Shown: piece by piece, positions 51,778-60,531 of the stretch
Position numbering within the stretch: position 1 is the first letter of the stretch
Layout: every line of letters begins with the position of its first letter
Source: Verrucomicrobiales bacterium
GTDB taxonomy: Bacteria > Verrucomicrobiota > Verrucomicrobiia > Limisphaerales > J093
Direction of reading: 5' to 3'
Length of the DNA stretch: 64,000 bases
Assembly (NCBI GenBank): GCA_024233305.1
Contig: JACKPV010000022.1
Location: 186,001-250,000 of the forward strand
Program-made: the position numbers and the translations under genes
The notes under the pieces: model-generated
The model's database searches: none
What the model was told of the DNA's origin: nothing
The model's input: the letters and a program-made list of their open reading frames with translations, nothing else

Positions 51778-54700
51778 TCAGGGGGCTTCTATGGGCACCC
51801 CGCAGAAAGTCAGCGCAGCGATGCCATTGGCGCCGTAAAGCACGCGGTCGGGACTCCAGGAGCGGGAGTCGAGGTAGGTGATGTGGCTGGCGGTCGTTGG
51901 ACCACTGAGCTTGAGGAGGAGCGCATTTGCCGTCCCCGCGCCGGCGGTCACGCGTTCCGCGGCCCCCTCGAGGTGGAACTCGCCAGCGAGCGCTTCGTTC
52001 CAAATCACGGGTTGATCGAACTCCAGAGCGATCTCGTCCCGGCTCGCCTGGGTAAAGGCAGCCCGGAGGAGGTTCGCCGGGGTGATACTCCCGGTGAAGG
52101 AGGCGCCGTAGTGATCCCGTTCAAGCAAGGGTTGGATCAACCGCGCGAACCCGGCCCAGCCCGCCAGCGGGAAGTGGCAGCCGCCGGGCGGTTTGATCCC
52201 CACCGTGGACATGAGGCTCAGATTCGAGAAGAGCGACGGCAGGCGGCGCTGCACTTCCCGCAGCCGGTTGTCGGAGCCGTCCACGCCCATGGCGCAGGCT
52301 TGGGGCCAGATTTGGAACACGTAGTAGTGCCGCAGGTTCGGATAGTCCTCCTTCCAGGCCCCCGCCAGCTCGACGAAGTACTGCGCGTAGGTTTCCCAGC
52401 CGTATCCGCCGGTCGGGCCATCGGCGCCCTGATCGTTTTCGCCCTGATGCCAAAGGAGGCCGCGGATGCCGTGCGCAAGCCGCGCCTGGCGCACCCGCCA
52501 GAGCAGGCGTCCGTAGATGGTCGAAACGTCCTCCGGATCCAGCGGGTTGCGTTGATGCTGATCGATGCGGCTCCCGCCGACCGCGCCGTTGATGAGGCAG
52601 ATCGGGACCTGCTGGCGCTCCACCAGCCGCCGGGCGAGTTCCATTCCCCAGTAACCGATTTGGAGTTGCTCTTCGGCGTCCTTCCAGACGGCATTGCCCC
52701 AACGCTTCGTGCGGGCGCGTTCGGGATCGCCGCTGGGGCTGCCGAAGGTGCGGATCCAATCGCTCCCGATCCGGGGCGCGCTCTCGGACGTATCGGTCGC
52801 GAGGGCGTTCGATTGGCCCTGGATCAAGAAGGCGTCGCCGCAGACGAGGTTGGTCGCGGTGTGCCACACGCGCTCGATATTCCCCCTCCGCGCGCCCAGT
52901 TCGACCCGGTATCGGATCCGGCCCGGCGCGAGTGTCGCGGAGAAGGTATAGGCTCCGCCCGGACCTGAGGGCTGGGACTGATGCTGAATCAGCCGTTCGT
53001 CAGCATAGAGCCGCAGGAACACGGAATCCGCGGGTTCCACCGCGTTGCCGCGCCAAACGAGCGTGCCCTCGTTACGATCGTCCCGGGCGTAAAACTGATT
53101 GTCCACGGGACGTTCCTCGGGCTCGGGCGTCGAGGGCACCCAGGGATCGCTCGCGGGTTCATGCACGGTGATGGCGAGCTCGCGCGTCGTGCGGGCGCCG
53201 CCGTTGTCCAGGTTCAGGACAACCCGGAGTTCACCGCTGTTCTGCGCCCTTTTGAGCCGCAACCTTCCGGCTTCCTCCGCCCGGATGACGGCCAGCCCGG
53301 AGACCTTCCATTCGTAATGCAATCCGTCGACGCCCTTCGCCTTCATCGCGGCGAGATTGGAAACCACCGGCGCCAGTTCGATGGCCCGGCGCCCATCCCA
53401 CTCGGACGGCGCGACCAGCGTGAACGCCGGTTCGGGAAGGGCTTCCCGGATCGTGAGGGGGATGTCCCGCGTCCTGACGCCATCCGCGAAGACCGCCTTG
53501 AATCGCAGCCAAGCCGTCTGATCGCCCGTAACGCGCCCCGCTTCGACCGTGCAGGTCGACCGGTCCACGGCCAGCACCCGCTCCATTTGATCGCGAACCA
53601 GGCTCCAATACACCTTCAGGGCGCCGCCGGCCCGCGCGGTGAACATCGCGGTGGTCCCTTCCGCGATCGTGGCCTGCGCCGGCGCAACCGAGAAATCGTC
53701 CCCTTCCGGCGGTAGCCACCCGACCAACGTCTGGAGCGGTTTCTGGTTCTCGAACCCGAGTCGGATCCAATCGGCTGACCGGGCGACGTTGGACACCCGC
53801 ACTTCATCGAGATCCCCCACGAAGTCGTACCGGCCATACCAGCCCCCGAGCCAGAGGCGGGCGGGGCTCCGGAGATTCAGCGGCGTCCCCTGCCGGTGCG
53901 CTGATCCGTCGGGGCGTCCGTTCACGTAGATCCGCGCGTTGCCGTTCTCGTAGGTGTAGGCCACGTGGGTCCATTCGGACAACGGCAGCCGGCTGCCACC
54001 CGCCACGTTGCCGTCCGAGAAATAGCAGTCCGTCCGGACGTGCGGCGGACTGCGGAGTTGCAGGACCACTTTGCCCTGGGCCTGTTCATTGCCCCAGCCC
54101 ACCAGGGTCGCGTTGGGCGCCTCGGCACGGAACCAGGCCTCCGTGGAATGCGCGCGGCCGCCAGCGGGGTAAGCGGTGAGATCATCGCCGGCGAACACGC
54201 CCTGTCCGCCGGCGAAATGCCGCGCGGCGCCGACGACCCCGCCGATGGCCGAGGTCCCGACATTGGCCGCCACCGTCGCACCGACGTCATCGACCACCGG
54301 CTCCGCCAGGTGCCAGACGCCGACGTGGCCGTTGGACGCGTCGAAAACCGCGTGACCGTTCGAGGTGTCGGTCGCCCCGGGATTGCCCCAATGCAATCGG
54401 ATCGGCTGGCGGGCATTGCCCCGAATTTCAGGAACCCGGACCCAGACGCTCGCCTCGCCCGCAGCGGGATCCCAGGTCTCGATCTGATGGGCCAACGGGG
54501 CCCCGCCGGCATCGGAAAAGCGGATGTCCTCACCCCTGGCCGCGGCCTCGCTGAAATCGAAGAAGTCCCGATGCAGCCGCACGAGCAGCGGAAAGTCATC
54601 CACGCGGACCGAGGCCGGCAGGTGGGCGCCTTCCGGGGTCGTCAGGATTTGCAGGAAACCCGAGTGGCGCCAGGCGCGCAACCCGGAGGCATCGGTCGGC

Positions 54701-54852
54701 GGGGCGGCTGGAAGCACGGCGGTTCCCTGTGCCGCCGCGAGCAGAACCGTTGCGGTCAGGGCGGCGAGCCGGGTTGTCCGGGACCGACGTTTCGAGCGGC
54801 ATCGCCCGCGCCGGCTTCGCGCCGGCTCCCTAGCGCAGGAGTCCGAGGGCAT
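51778..54852 (-). CDS. Secreted DUF2341-LamG-SGNH carbohydrate esterase
   Basis: Multidomain exported protein of 1024 aa. Signal region: LAALTATVLLAAAQGTAVLP. DUF2341 follows at about residues 55-165 (LPASVRVDDFPLLVRLHRDFFD). A LamG/concanavalin-like domain spans about 175-365 (THVAYTYENGNARIYVNGR, ARLWLGGWYGRYDFVGDLDEV). Ig-like linkers lead to a sialate O-acetylesterase (SGNH, SASA) domain from about residue 665: the Ser block is FLIQGQSNALA, block III has NGAVGGSRIDQH, the Gln/Glu block is GLLWHQGENDQG, and the catalytic His is in GGCHFPLAGW. Expected to remove acetyl groups from glycans; the substrate is not known. The gene stands alone on the minus strand. Confidence 0.88.
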   Translation of the reverse strand: MPSDSCAREPARSRRGRCRSKRRSRTTRLAALTATVLLAAAQGTAVLPAAPPTDASGLRAWRHSGFLQILTTPEGAHLPASVRVDDFPLLVRLHRDFFDFSEAAARGEDIRFSDAGGAPLAHQIETWDPAAGEASVWVRVPEIRGNARQPIRLHWGNPGATDTSNGHAVFDASNGHVGVWHLAEPVVDDVGATVAANVGTSAIGGVVGAARHFAGGQGVFAGDDLTAYPAGGRAHSTEAWFRAEAPNATLVGWGNEQAQGKVVLQLRSPPHVRTDCYFSDGNVAGGSRLPLSEWTHVAYTYENGNARIYVNGRPDGSAHRQGTPLNLRSPARLWLGGWYGRYDFVGDLDEVRVSNVARSADWIRLGFENQKPLQTLVGWLPPEGDDFSVAPAQATIAEGTTAMFTARAGGALKVYWSLVRDQMERVLAVDRSTCTVEAGRVTGDQTAWLRFKAVFADGVRTRDIPLTIREALPEPAFTLVAPSEWDGRRAIELAPVVSNLAAMKAKGVDGLHYEWKVSGLAVIRAEEAGRLRLKRAQNSGELRVVLNLDNGGARTTRELAITVHEPASDPWVPSTPEPEERPVDNQFYARDDRNEGTLVWRGNAVEPADSVFLRLYADERLIQHQSQPSGPGGAYTFSATLAPGRIRYRVELGARRGNIERVWHTATNLVCGDAFLIQGQSNALATDTSESAPRIGSDWIRTFGSPSGDPERARTKRWGNAVWKDAEEQLQIGYWGMELARRLVERQQVPICLINGAVGGSRIDQHQRNPLDPEDVSTIYGRLLWRVRQARLAHGIRGLLWHQGENDQGADGPTGGYGWETYAQYFVELAGAWKEDYPNLRHYYVFQIWPQACAMGVDGSDNRLREVQRRLPSLFSNLSLMSTVGIKPPGGCHFPLAGWAGFARLIQPLLERDHYGASFTGSITPANLLRAAFTQASRDEIALEFDQPVIWNEALAGEFHLEGAAERVTAGAGTANALLLKLSGPTTASHITYLDSRSWSPDRVLYGANGIAALTFCGVPIEAP

Positions 54853-55049
54853 GCCGGGACTTCACGGCAAATCGTCCGCGGTGTCGAACAAGATCGGGCA
54901 GGCCCCGGCGACCGGAGCCGTTGACCCGTCCTCGCAACGGGCAACGCTGCCGAGTTCTGCCGGGCTGCCGGGCTGCGGGAAGCGACCGGCCGACGGCGAT
55001 TCCGGAATGACGGATTGCCCGGGCCGCGGCAACCCCGTAGGATTTCCGC

Positions 55050-55928
55050 ATGAACGCAACTTCTGCGGGTTTGGTCAATCGTCGGGCTTTCCTTACGTCC
55101 ACCGCCGGCCTCGGCCTGCTCGCCTCGTTGGGATTGGGATCCCGGGCCTCCGCCCTCGAACCTCACCCGGGCCGGCTCAAGCAGGCGGTGTGCCAGGGGG
55201 TGTTTCGCGGGCTCAAGCTGGATCTGGACGGGATCTGCCGCGCGACGGCGGCGGCTGGAGCGGTGGGCATCGACCTGGTCGGGCCCGAGGCCTTTCCGAC
55301 GTTGAAGAAGCACGGGCTGATGCCGACGATGGTGGGGGGCGGCAGCGGCATCAAGGAAGGGATCAACGACCGCCGGCATCACCGGGCCATCGACGGACGA
55401 ATGCGGGCGGCGATCCGGGCGACGGCGGAGTTCGGGGCGCCGAACGTCATCGTGCTGGCGGGAGACCGGCAGGGGATCTCGGACGAGGAAGGCCTGGAGA
55501 ACTGCGTTCTGTTTCTCAACGGCATCAAGGCGCAGGCCGAGGATCTCGGGGTCACGCTCTGCCTCGAACTGTTGAACAGCAAGGTCAACCATCCGGGGTA
55601 CATGTGCGACCACACCGCGTGGGGCGTCGAACTCTGCCGGCGGGTCGGCTCGCCGCGGGTCAAGCTGCTCTACGACATCTACCACATGCAGATCATGGAG
55701 GGGGACATCATCCGCACGATCCGGGATAACATCGAGTGGATCGGCCATTTCCATACGGCTGGCAATCCGGGCCGGCACGAGTTCGACGCCAGCCAGGAAC
55801 TCAACTACCCGGCGATCTGCAAGGCCATTGCCGATACGGGTTTTCAAGGGTATCTGGCGCACGAATACACGCCGACGCACGACCCGCTCGAAACGCTCAA
55901 GGCGATGATGAAGCTCTGCCGGGTCTGA
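55050..55928 (+). CDS. Hydroxypyruvate isomerase-like TIM-barrel protein, Tat-exported
   Basis: Sugar phosphate isomerase/epimerase-family protein of 292 aa. The N-terminus VNRRAFLTSTAGLGLLAS is a Tat signal. The TIM barrel shows VGIDLVGPEAFPTL, VIVLAGDRQGISDEEGL, LCLELLNSKVNHPGYMCDH with a metal-binding Glu, VKLLYDIYHMQIMEGDI with Asp and His, WIGHFHTAGNPGRHEFD and YLAHEYTPTHDPLETL, which is the standard Hyi metal site (Glu, Asp, His, Glu). The Tat-exported form with this metal set is common in Verrucomicrobiota. The Smr gene begins 23 bp after the stop. Actual substrate unknown. Confidence 0.92.
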   Translation: MNATSAGLVNRRAFLTSTAGLGLLASLGLGSRASALEPHPGRLKQAVCQGVFRGLKLDLDGICRATAAAGAVGIDLVGPEAFPTLKKHGLMPTMVGGGSGIKEGINDRRHHRAIDGRMRAAIRATAEFGAPNVIVLAGDRQGISDEEGLENCVLFLNGIKAQAEDLGVTLCLELLNSKVNHPGYMCDHTAWGVELCRRVGSPRVKLLYDIYHMQIMEGDIIRTIRDNIEWIGHFHTAGNPGRHEFDASQELNYPAICKAIADTGFQGYLAHEYTPTHDPLETLKAMMKLCRV

Positions 55929-55951
55929 ACGCCCGCGCTGGGACCGGGCGG

Positions 55952-56302
55952 GTGTTGACGACCGTGCAAACCATCAACCTCAAGACCGGCCTCCCCACGG
56001 TCGACGAAGCGCGACGCCGGTTGCTGGCGGCGATGACCTCCGCCCGGTCGCGGGGCGTCCGCGTGCTGAAGATCATTCACGGCTGGGGCTCGGGCGGCGA
56101 GGGCGGCGTGCTGGGGCCGGCCATCCGCCGTTCGCTGCGCCTGCGGGTCAAGGAGGGAAGGGCGGTGCTGGTCGTTCCCGGCGAACGCTTCTCCTCGGAC
56201 ACGGTGGAAGGGCGCGAGTTGAGCCAGCGCCATCCGAACGTGCGACGCGACCCGGACTTCAACCGCGGGAATCCCGGCGTCACCGTGATCGAACTCGCCT
56301 GA
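55952..56302 (+). CDS. Smr-domain protein
   Basis: Small protein of about 116 aa consisting almost wholly of a Smr (MutS-related) domain: TINLKTGLPTVDEARRRLL, VRVLKIIHGWGSGGEGGVLGPAIRRSL with the conserved H-G-x-G loop, and the C-terminal GNPGVTVIEL strand. Smr domains are nucleic-acid nicking or binding modules; free-standing copies occur in many bacteria. The likely start is GTG 55952 (or GTG 55964), as no ATG precedes the domain outside the upstream isomerase gene. A middle stretch (VVPGERFSSDTVEGRELSQR) is longer than usual. Confidence 0.82.
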   Translation: MLTTVQTINLKTGLPTVDEARRRLLAAMTSARSRGVRVLKIIHGWGSGGEGGVLGPAIRRSLRLRVKEGRAVLVVPGERFSSDTVEGRELSQRHPNVRRDPDFNRGNPGVTVIELA

Positions 56303-56603
56303 TCCGGGCGGATCCGGTCCCGGACCACCCACGGACAAGAACGCAACCTGATCGCTGGCTTGGCGGAAGTCTGGCCGGCCTTTCCAGAACTCCCCGTTCC
56401 GTGGTTCTTCCGGCGGGCGTTCGCCGTCGTCGTGGCCGCGGGCTTATTGGTGTTTCACCGCGTCGGTTCGTGGTGGAACTGAACCGGTGCAGCCTGGCCG
56501 GGGTCCGGCATGCGGTTTGAGCAAGCGCTGCCCGTTCGACCGTGACTCGAACAGCGCGGCTGACGGACAGCGCTCGGACGGCGCGTCGTGCCGGATCGCC
56601 GGA
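56303..56603. other. Intergenic region between convergent genes, nothing recognised
   Basis: 301 bp between the convergent Smr and GH-A-like genes. No reading frame with homology, repeat copy, RNA gene or convincing terminator was seen. Confidence 0.5.
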
Positions 56604-59600
56604 CTACTTTTCGATGAGGTAGTACAAGCGATCTGCGGCCAGCTCGATAACCGCGGCTCCCGTGGCCGGGGGACCGCTCCGGTAGCCGTTGGCATCGAGA
56701 GGCGTGACGGTCAGCGCTCCGGCATCCGGGCGTTGCAGACGCACCGTGCCGGCCAGTTCCCGCACCATCAGCGGCACGGTCCCGCGGTTGGTAATCCGGC
56801 GCGGTCCGGCAGGCCGGTCAGTGGACCATTGCCAGGGACGCTCCTCGCTCGCCGCCTGCAAAAGCACCCGCTCCGCTTCAGCCAACGGGCGGCCATCCAG
56901 CGCAACGATCAGGATCGAACCGTATTCCATCGATGACGCGATCTCGACCGTCTCCAGGCGAATCGCCCCGGCATCCCGCAGAAACCCCGTGGCACCCTGG
57001 GCGGCAGGCGCATTGACTGTCACCAACCCCCGACCCCAATCCCAGCGCAACTCCCCGGTCTCGCTCAGCGCGCGCTTTCCCTGACGGTCGATGTACGGGG
57101 AGAGATCCCGCACGCGGGATTCCACGGGACCTCGCTCGACGAAGTCGACGTTCACCCGGCCCACGAGAAACGCGAGGGAATCGATGACACTGACATTCGT
57201 CAACACAGCGCCGGCGGGCACATCGCCGCTGCGCAGATTGTCGAAGTTCTGAGGCGCCGGCAGCGGGGTCCCCTTCAGCGCGTAGAGGTCCTCGACGGCG
57301 AGCTGCACATCGACCACTCGGGAGGCGGTTCGGACCAGGCCTTCACGGAAGATCAGGGCCGCGGCGGGGAATTGCCCCAAGCCCACCGGCGTCTGGATGG
57401 CAAACTTGCCGGGCAACCCCTGCCACGTCGGTTCCCCTGCGGCGAACCAGAAGATCGCGTCGCTCCCCTGCAAGGCGCCGTAGGCCGCCCCGAGCACCAC
57501 CATGTCCGCCCGGTAGCGGTTGGGCAACGGCCAGTTGACTTCGGTGATGGTCGACGGGCGGCCGTTGTAGGCGAGGTCGAACAGCGGATTGCCGAAATCC
57601 TCGCCCGCGCCGGTGGCCGGCACGAAACGCACCGCCGTCCGGTCGTCGTAACGCTGCCCCGGTTCGAGGTTCCAGGACGCGTTGTTGCCCTCATGCACGC
57701 CACCGAAGTAGCCGTGCCGGTCGAAGAAGTCACCGACGCTGTTCGCGTATTTGTCCAGGGGATCGAGATACTGCTCGGACGCGGTCTTCCAGTTCGAGCA
57801 GTAGACAAGGGCGCGACAGCCCAGTTCCTCCTTGAGGAAGCGGCGCACCGCAAGGTGCCATTCGCGCATCAACCCGGTCAGGAAGCGAGCGGTATCCTGG
57901 TCGCGAGGGCGGCGTTCGCTGAAGATGTTCCAGAGCGGGCGGAACCCCATGCGACCAGCGACGAGGTCGTCCTGCGACGTGGCGAGCCCCTGCCAGGGGC
58001 CGCTGCGGATCTGCGCCAGGGTTTCACCGGGATAACGGGCCAGCAGCCAGTTGGCGAACTGCCGCTCCAGCCGGGCTCGCTGCGCATCGGGAAGGTTCCC
58101 GCGGCTGCCCTCCTGGGGATCGAAAGTCCAGAAGAGCGTGGAATCCTCGTTGATCATCTCGACCATGGCCACCGCGGGATCGTCCTTCAGGGCCAAGCCG
58201 GTGTGGGGGTTGACCGGGACCAGCAGGGACCGCCACCAGTCGCGGTAGAAGGCCTGGAACGGCTCGCTGAAATACGGCAGCGCGAAGGGATGTTGCCCCG
58301 TGTAGCCGGAGAATGCCGTGTTCTCGGGACCCAGCGTCACCCAGAGCGGAAAGTAGATGCTCAGGGCCGAGTAGATGCCTTCGCGCTTGAGGGCATGCAC
58401 CAAGTATTGCAGCCGGGCGACCGTGGGCTCGTTCACCCGGCCGAAGTCCGGGCCGCGGCCTTCGTAGATCGGCCCATGCACCCGGACCAGGTTGACGCCG
58501 CGTTTCGCCATCGACCGCGCGAACAAGTCCAGTTCCGCGTCCGCCGAGTTCACGAAACCCATGCCGACGTTGACCGCCCAGAAGCGGACGGGTTCGCCGC
58601 TCGAATCGTGAATAAAGCCCTCGCCCCGCACGCGGATGAAACCTTGCTCACCGGCCTGTTCCTCGTTGAGCCGGCGCAAATCGATCGGGCTGTAGGTCAG
58701 CGGGTCCGGCGGGGGCTCGAAGGCGAACCAGCCGGGCTCCGTGGCTCCGGAAGCCTCGTCCGGTTTCAGTTTTCCGCGCGGCGTGAACGGTTCGCGCGCA
58801 AGCAGGAAGCAATCGTAGGCGGTGGTGTTGCCATCGCCGGGCAGCACCTCGAGGCGAAAGACCTGATCGCCCGCCGGCAGGTCGACGCGGCCGGCGTTGA
58901 ACCAGCCCACCCGGCGGCCCGCGTTTCCATTCAGCAGGACGAGGTCGGTCAACGCGGCGGTTCGCACCTCCTGCCAGTCCGCGCCGCCGACCCGCCAGCG
59001 GATGCCCTGGGGATTCCAGAACTTCCGCACCCAAAGGTCGTAGCTCCCGGCCGCCGGCACGCGCACGGACTTCTGCACCGAACCCCCCGGGCCCACCCAG
59101 GTCATTCGTTCCGCCGACAAGTCCGGGTCCGATTCGCCCCCGGAACCCGCTTCGGCCTCGAACCAGACCCAGGCCGGTTGTTCGGGCGCCGGGATCGCCG
59201 CCGAGATCGGCAGCGCGATGAAGGCCGCGCCCGCGGACGCCGGCAGACTCACGCGCGTCTCGGTGCGACCGGCGCCGGCGTCCCTGGTAAACTCCGACAC
59301 CTCCGCCGGCCGGCCGGCCGGCCAGTCACCGTCAAACGGAAGCTGCGTGGCCGCAGCGACGCGCACCTCGGCTTCAACCGCTGCGGTGGAACGTCGGTAC
59401 TGCACGTCCAAGGTGCCCGGTTCCGGAGTGGCCGTGGTTGACCAGCGAAGCACCGCCTCCCGATCGGCACACCGCGGGTCCGCGCCCAGCGCATATTCAG
59501 CGAAATTCACCAACCGGTCGCCGTCGGGATCCGCCATCCTGCCGCTGATGGCCGTCCGGGCAACCTCGGTTGGCCGCCAGACCTGCGCCTGCCAGTCGGC

Positions 59601-59735
59601 ATAGGAAATGCCGCCGGAAACAAACGCCGGCGTGCTCGATGCGAGAAGCGACGCGGCACACCACCGGGTCCACCGCAGCTCCGGGCGGCGGCGGCGGCAG
59701 GGCGTGGGAGGAGAGGCAGGGGCAACGGTGCTCAT
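56604..59735 (-). CDS. Secreted clan GH-A-like glycoside hydrolase
   Basis: Protein of 1043 aa. Signal region: RWCAASLLASSTPAFVSGG. A calcium-binding-type stretch (DPDGDRLVNFAEYALGADP) and a CBM35-like beta-domain (VWFEAEAGSGGESDPD, SYDLWVRKFWNPQG) precede a TIM barrel at about residues 360-790. The start of the barrel is FIRVRGEGFIHDSSGEPVRFWAVNVG. The likely acid/base is the Glu of AMVEMINEDSTLFW (Asn-Glu pair, clan GH-A style) and the likely nucleophile the Glu of STITEVNWPLPN. Similar barrels occur in GH5 and unclassified cellulase-like families. Substrate unknown. The remaining C-terminus is beta-rich. Confidence 0.78.
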   Translation of the reverse strand: MSTVAPASPPTPCRRRRPELRWTRWCAASLLASSTPAFVSGGISYADWQAQVWRPTEVARTAISGRMADPDGDRLVNFAEYALGADPRCADREAVLRWSTTATPEPGTLDVQYRRSTAAVEAEVRVAAATQLPFDGDWPAGRPAEVSEFTRDAGAGRTETRVSLPASAGAAFIALPISAAIPAPEQPAWVWFEAEAGSGGESDPDLSAERMTWVGPGGSVQKSVRVPAAGSYDLWVRKFWNPQGIRWRVGGADWQEVRTAALTDLVLLNGNAGRRVGWFNAGRVDLPAGDQVFRLEVLPGDGNTTAYDCFLLAREPFTPRGKLKPDEASGATEPGWFAFEPPPDPLTYSPIDLRRLNEEQAGEQGFIRVRGEGFIHDSSGEPVRFWAVNVGMGFVNSADAELDLFARSMAKRGVNLVRVHGPIYEGRGPDFGRVNEPTVARLQYLVHALKREGIYSALSIYFPLWVTLGPENTAFSGYTGQHPFALPYFSEPFQAFYRDWWRSLLVPVNPHTGLALKDDPAVAMVEMINEDSTLFWTFDPQEGSRGNLPDAQRARLERQFANWLLARYPGETLAQIRSGPWQGLATSQDDLVAGRMGFRPLWNIFSERRPRDQDTARFLTGLMREWHLAVRRFLKEELGCRALVYCSNWKTASEQYLDPLDKYANSVGDFFDRHGYFGGVHEGNNASWNLEPGQRYDDRTAVRFVPATGAGEDFGNPLFDLAYNGRPSTITEVNWPLPNRYRADMVVLGAAYGALQGSDAIFWFAAGEPTWQGLPGKFAIQTPVGLGQFPAAALIFREGLVRTASRVVDVQLAVEDLYALKGTPLPAPQNFDNLRSGDVPAGAVLTNVSVIDSLAFLVGRVNVDFVERGPVESRVRDLSPYIDRQGKRALSETGELRWDWGRGLVTVNAPAAQGATGFLRDAGAIRLETVEIASSMEYGSILIVALDGRPLAEAERVLLQAASEERPWQWSTDRPAGPRRITNRGTVPLMVRELAGTVRLQRPDAGALTVTPLDANGYRSGPPATGAAVIELAADRLYYLIEK

Positions 59736-59971
59736 GGCGTGGAAAGGTAATGACCTCCGCCAGCCGGGGTCAATCCGGGCGACACGGTCGCGACGCGGCA
59801 GACAGCGGCTGATGGCTTGATGGACCCTGCGCCGACTCGACGCCGGCTACCGGTCCCGGCATGAGGTACCTGCCGGGAACTCACCGGAACGAACCACCCG
59901 GTTCCGCCCCCCCCGTCGGGTGGGGAGAGCAAGGGAGTGACAGGACAAAACGAGCGGCACAGGATGAGGGT

Positions 59972-59999
59972 TTGAAACTCCCGCGCGGCTGAATATATT
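59972..59999 (+). promoter_or_regulatory. Putative promoter of the DUF2934 gene
   Basis: TTGAAA (59972-59977), 16 bp, TATATT (59994-59999), close to sigma-70 consensus. A start around 60006 and an AGGA six bases before the ATG at 60027 complete an expression signal. The rest of the 290-bp gap from 59736 holds nothing recognised. Confidence 0.6.
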
Positions 60000-60026
60000 G
60001 CCGTGTAACTCAGCCCAGGAATCCCT

Positions 60027-60224
60027 ATGAAAACCACAACATTGGAGCGCATTCCCCAGCCGACACCGGTGACTCCGGGGATGACCAAGGCCATGGTTCG
60101 GGAGCACGCGTATCAAATGTATCGCGACCGGTTGCCGGACACTCCGCTGACCATCGAAGACTGGGTGCTGGCGGAGAAGGATCTGGTGGCCCGGATGCAG
60201 GATGAGCAGCCACCAACCGACTAG
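60027..60224 (+). CDS. DUF2934-like small protein
   Basis: Protein of 65 aa. The second half (MVREHAYQMYRDRLPDTPL ... IEDWVLAEKDLVARM) fits DUF2934, a short helical family with the pattern I-x-x-x-AY-x-x-x-x-R...DW-x-x-AE, of unknown function. A good promoter and RBS precede it. An inverted repeat AGCCGGC/GCCGGCT follows the stop at about 60222-60252, without a T-run. Length and context give moderate confidence that this is a real gene. Confidence 0.78.
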   Translation: MKTTTLERIPQPTPVTPGMTKAMVREHAYQMYRDRLPDTPLTIEDWVLAEKDLVARMQDEQPPTD

Positions 60225-60276
60225 CCGGCAGGCACCGGTGGCCACCGCCGGCTGAAGAACCTGACCCTCGCGTGAC

Positions 60277-60477
60277 CGCAGCTTATCGATTCAACCCGGG
60301 GTAGCCGTCGACGTGTAGTCGGCGCTGAAATCCACGGGCTTACATGGGCTCGCCGATTCCGATCAGCAGTCACCTTTGGGTGAATCGTCGCCCTCGGCGG
60401 CAGGCGGCCCTATCCCAGCTGAATCATGCGCCGACTGCACGTCGGCGGCTACGAGTTATTGAATCGCTACGGCTCAG
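60277..60477. repeat. ~200-bp intergenic repeat with inverted ends, copy C
   Basis: Third copy of the repeat family (see 18475-18670 and 46050-46250). It contains TTATCGATTCAACCCGGGG, GTAGCCGTCGACGTG, TCACCTTTGGGTGAATCGTC and ends with GTCGGCGGCTACGAGTTATT and GGCTCAG. It lies between the DUF2934 gene and the 3' end of the ETF-quinone oxidoreductase gene. Orientation is the same as copies A and B in window coordinates. Confidence 0.75.
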
Positions 60478-60531
60478 CATCGCGCCGCGCCCCGGGCGGC
60501 GGTGCTTGACCGAAAATCCCGCGGCGGGAGG

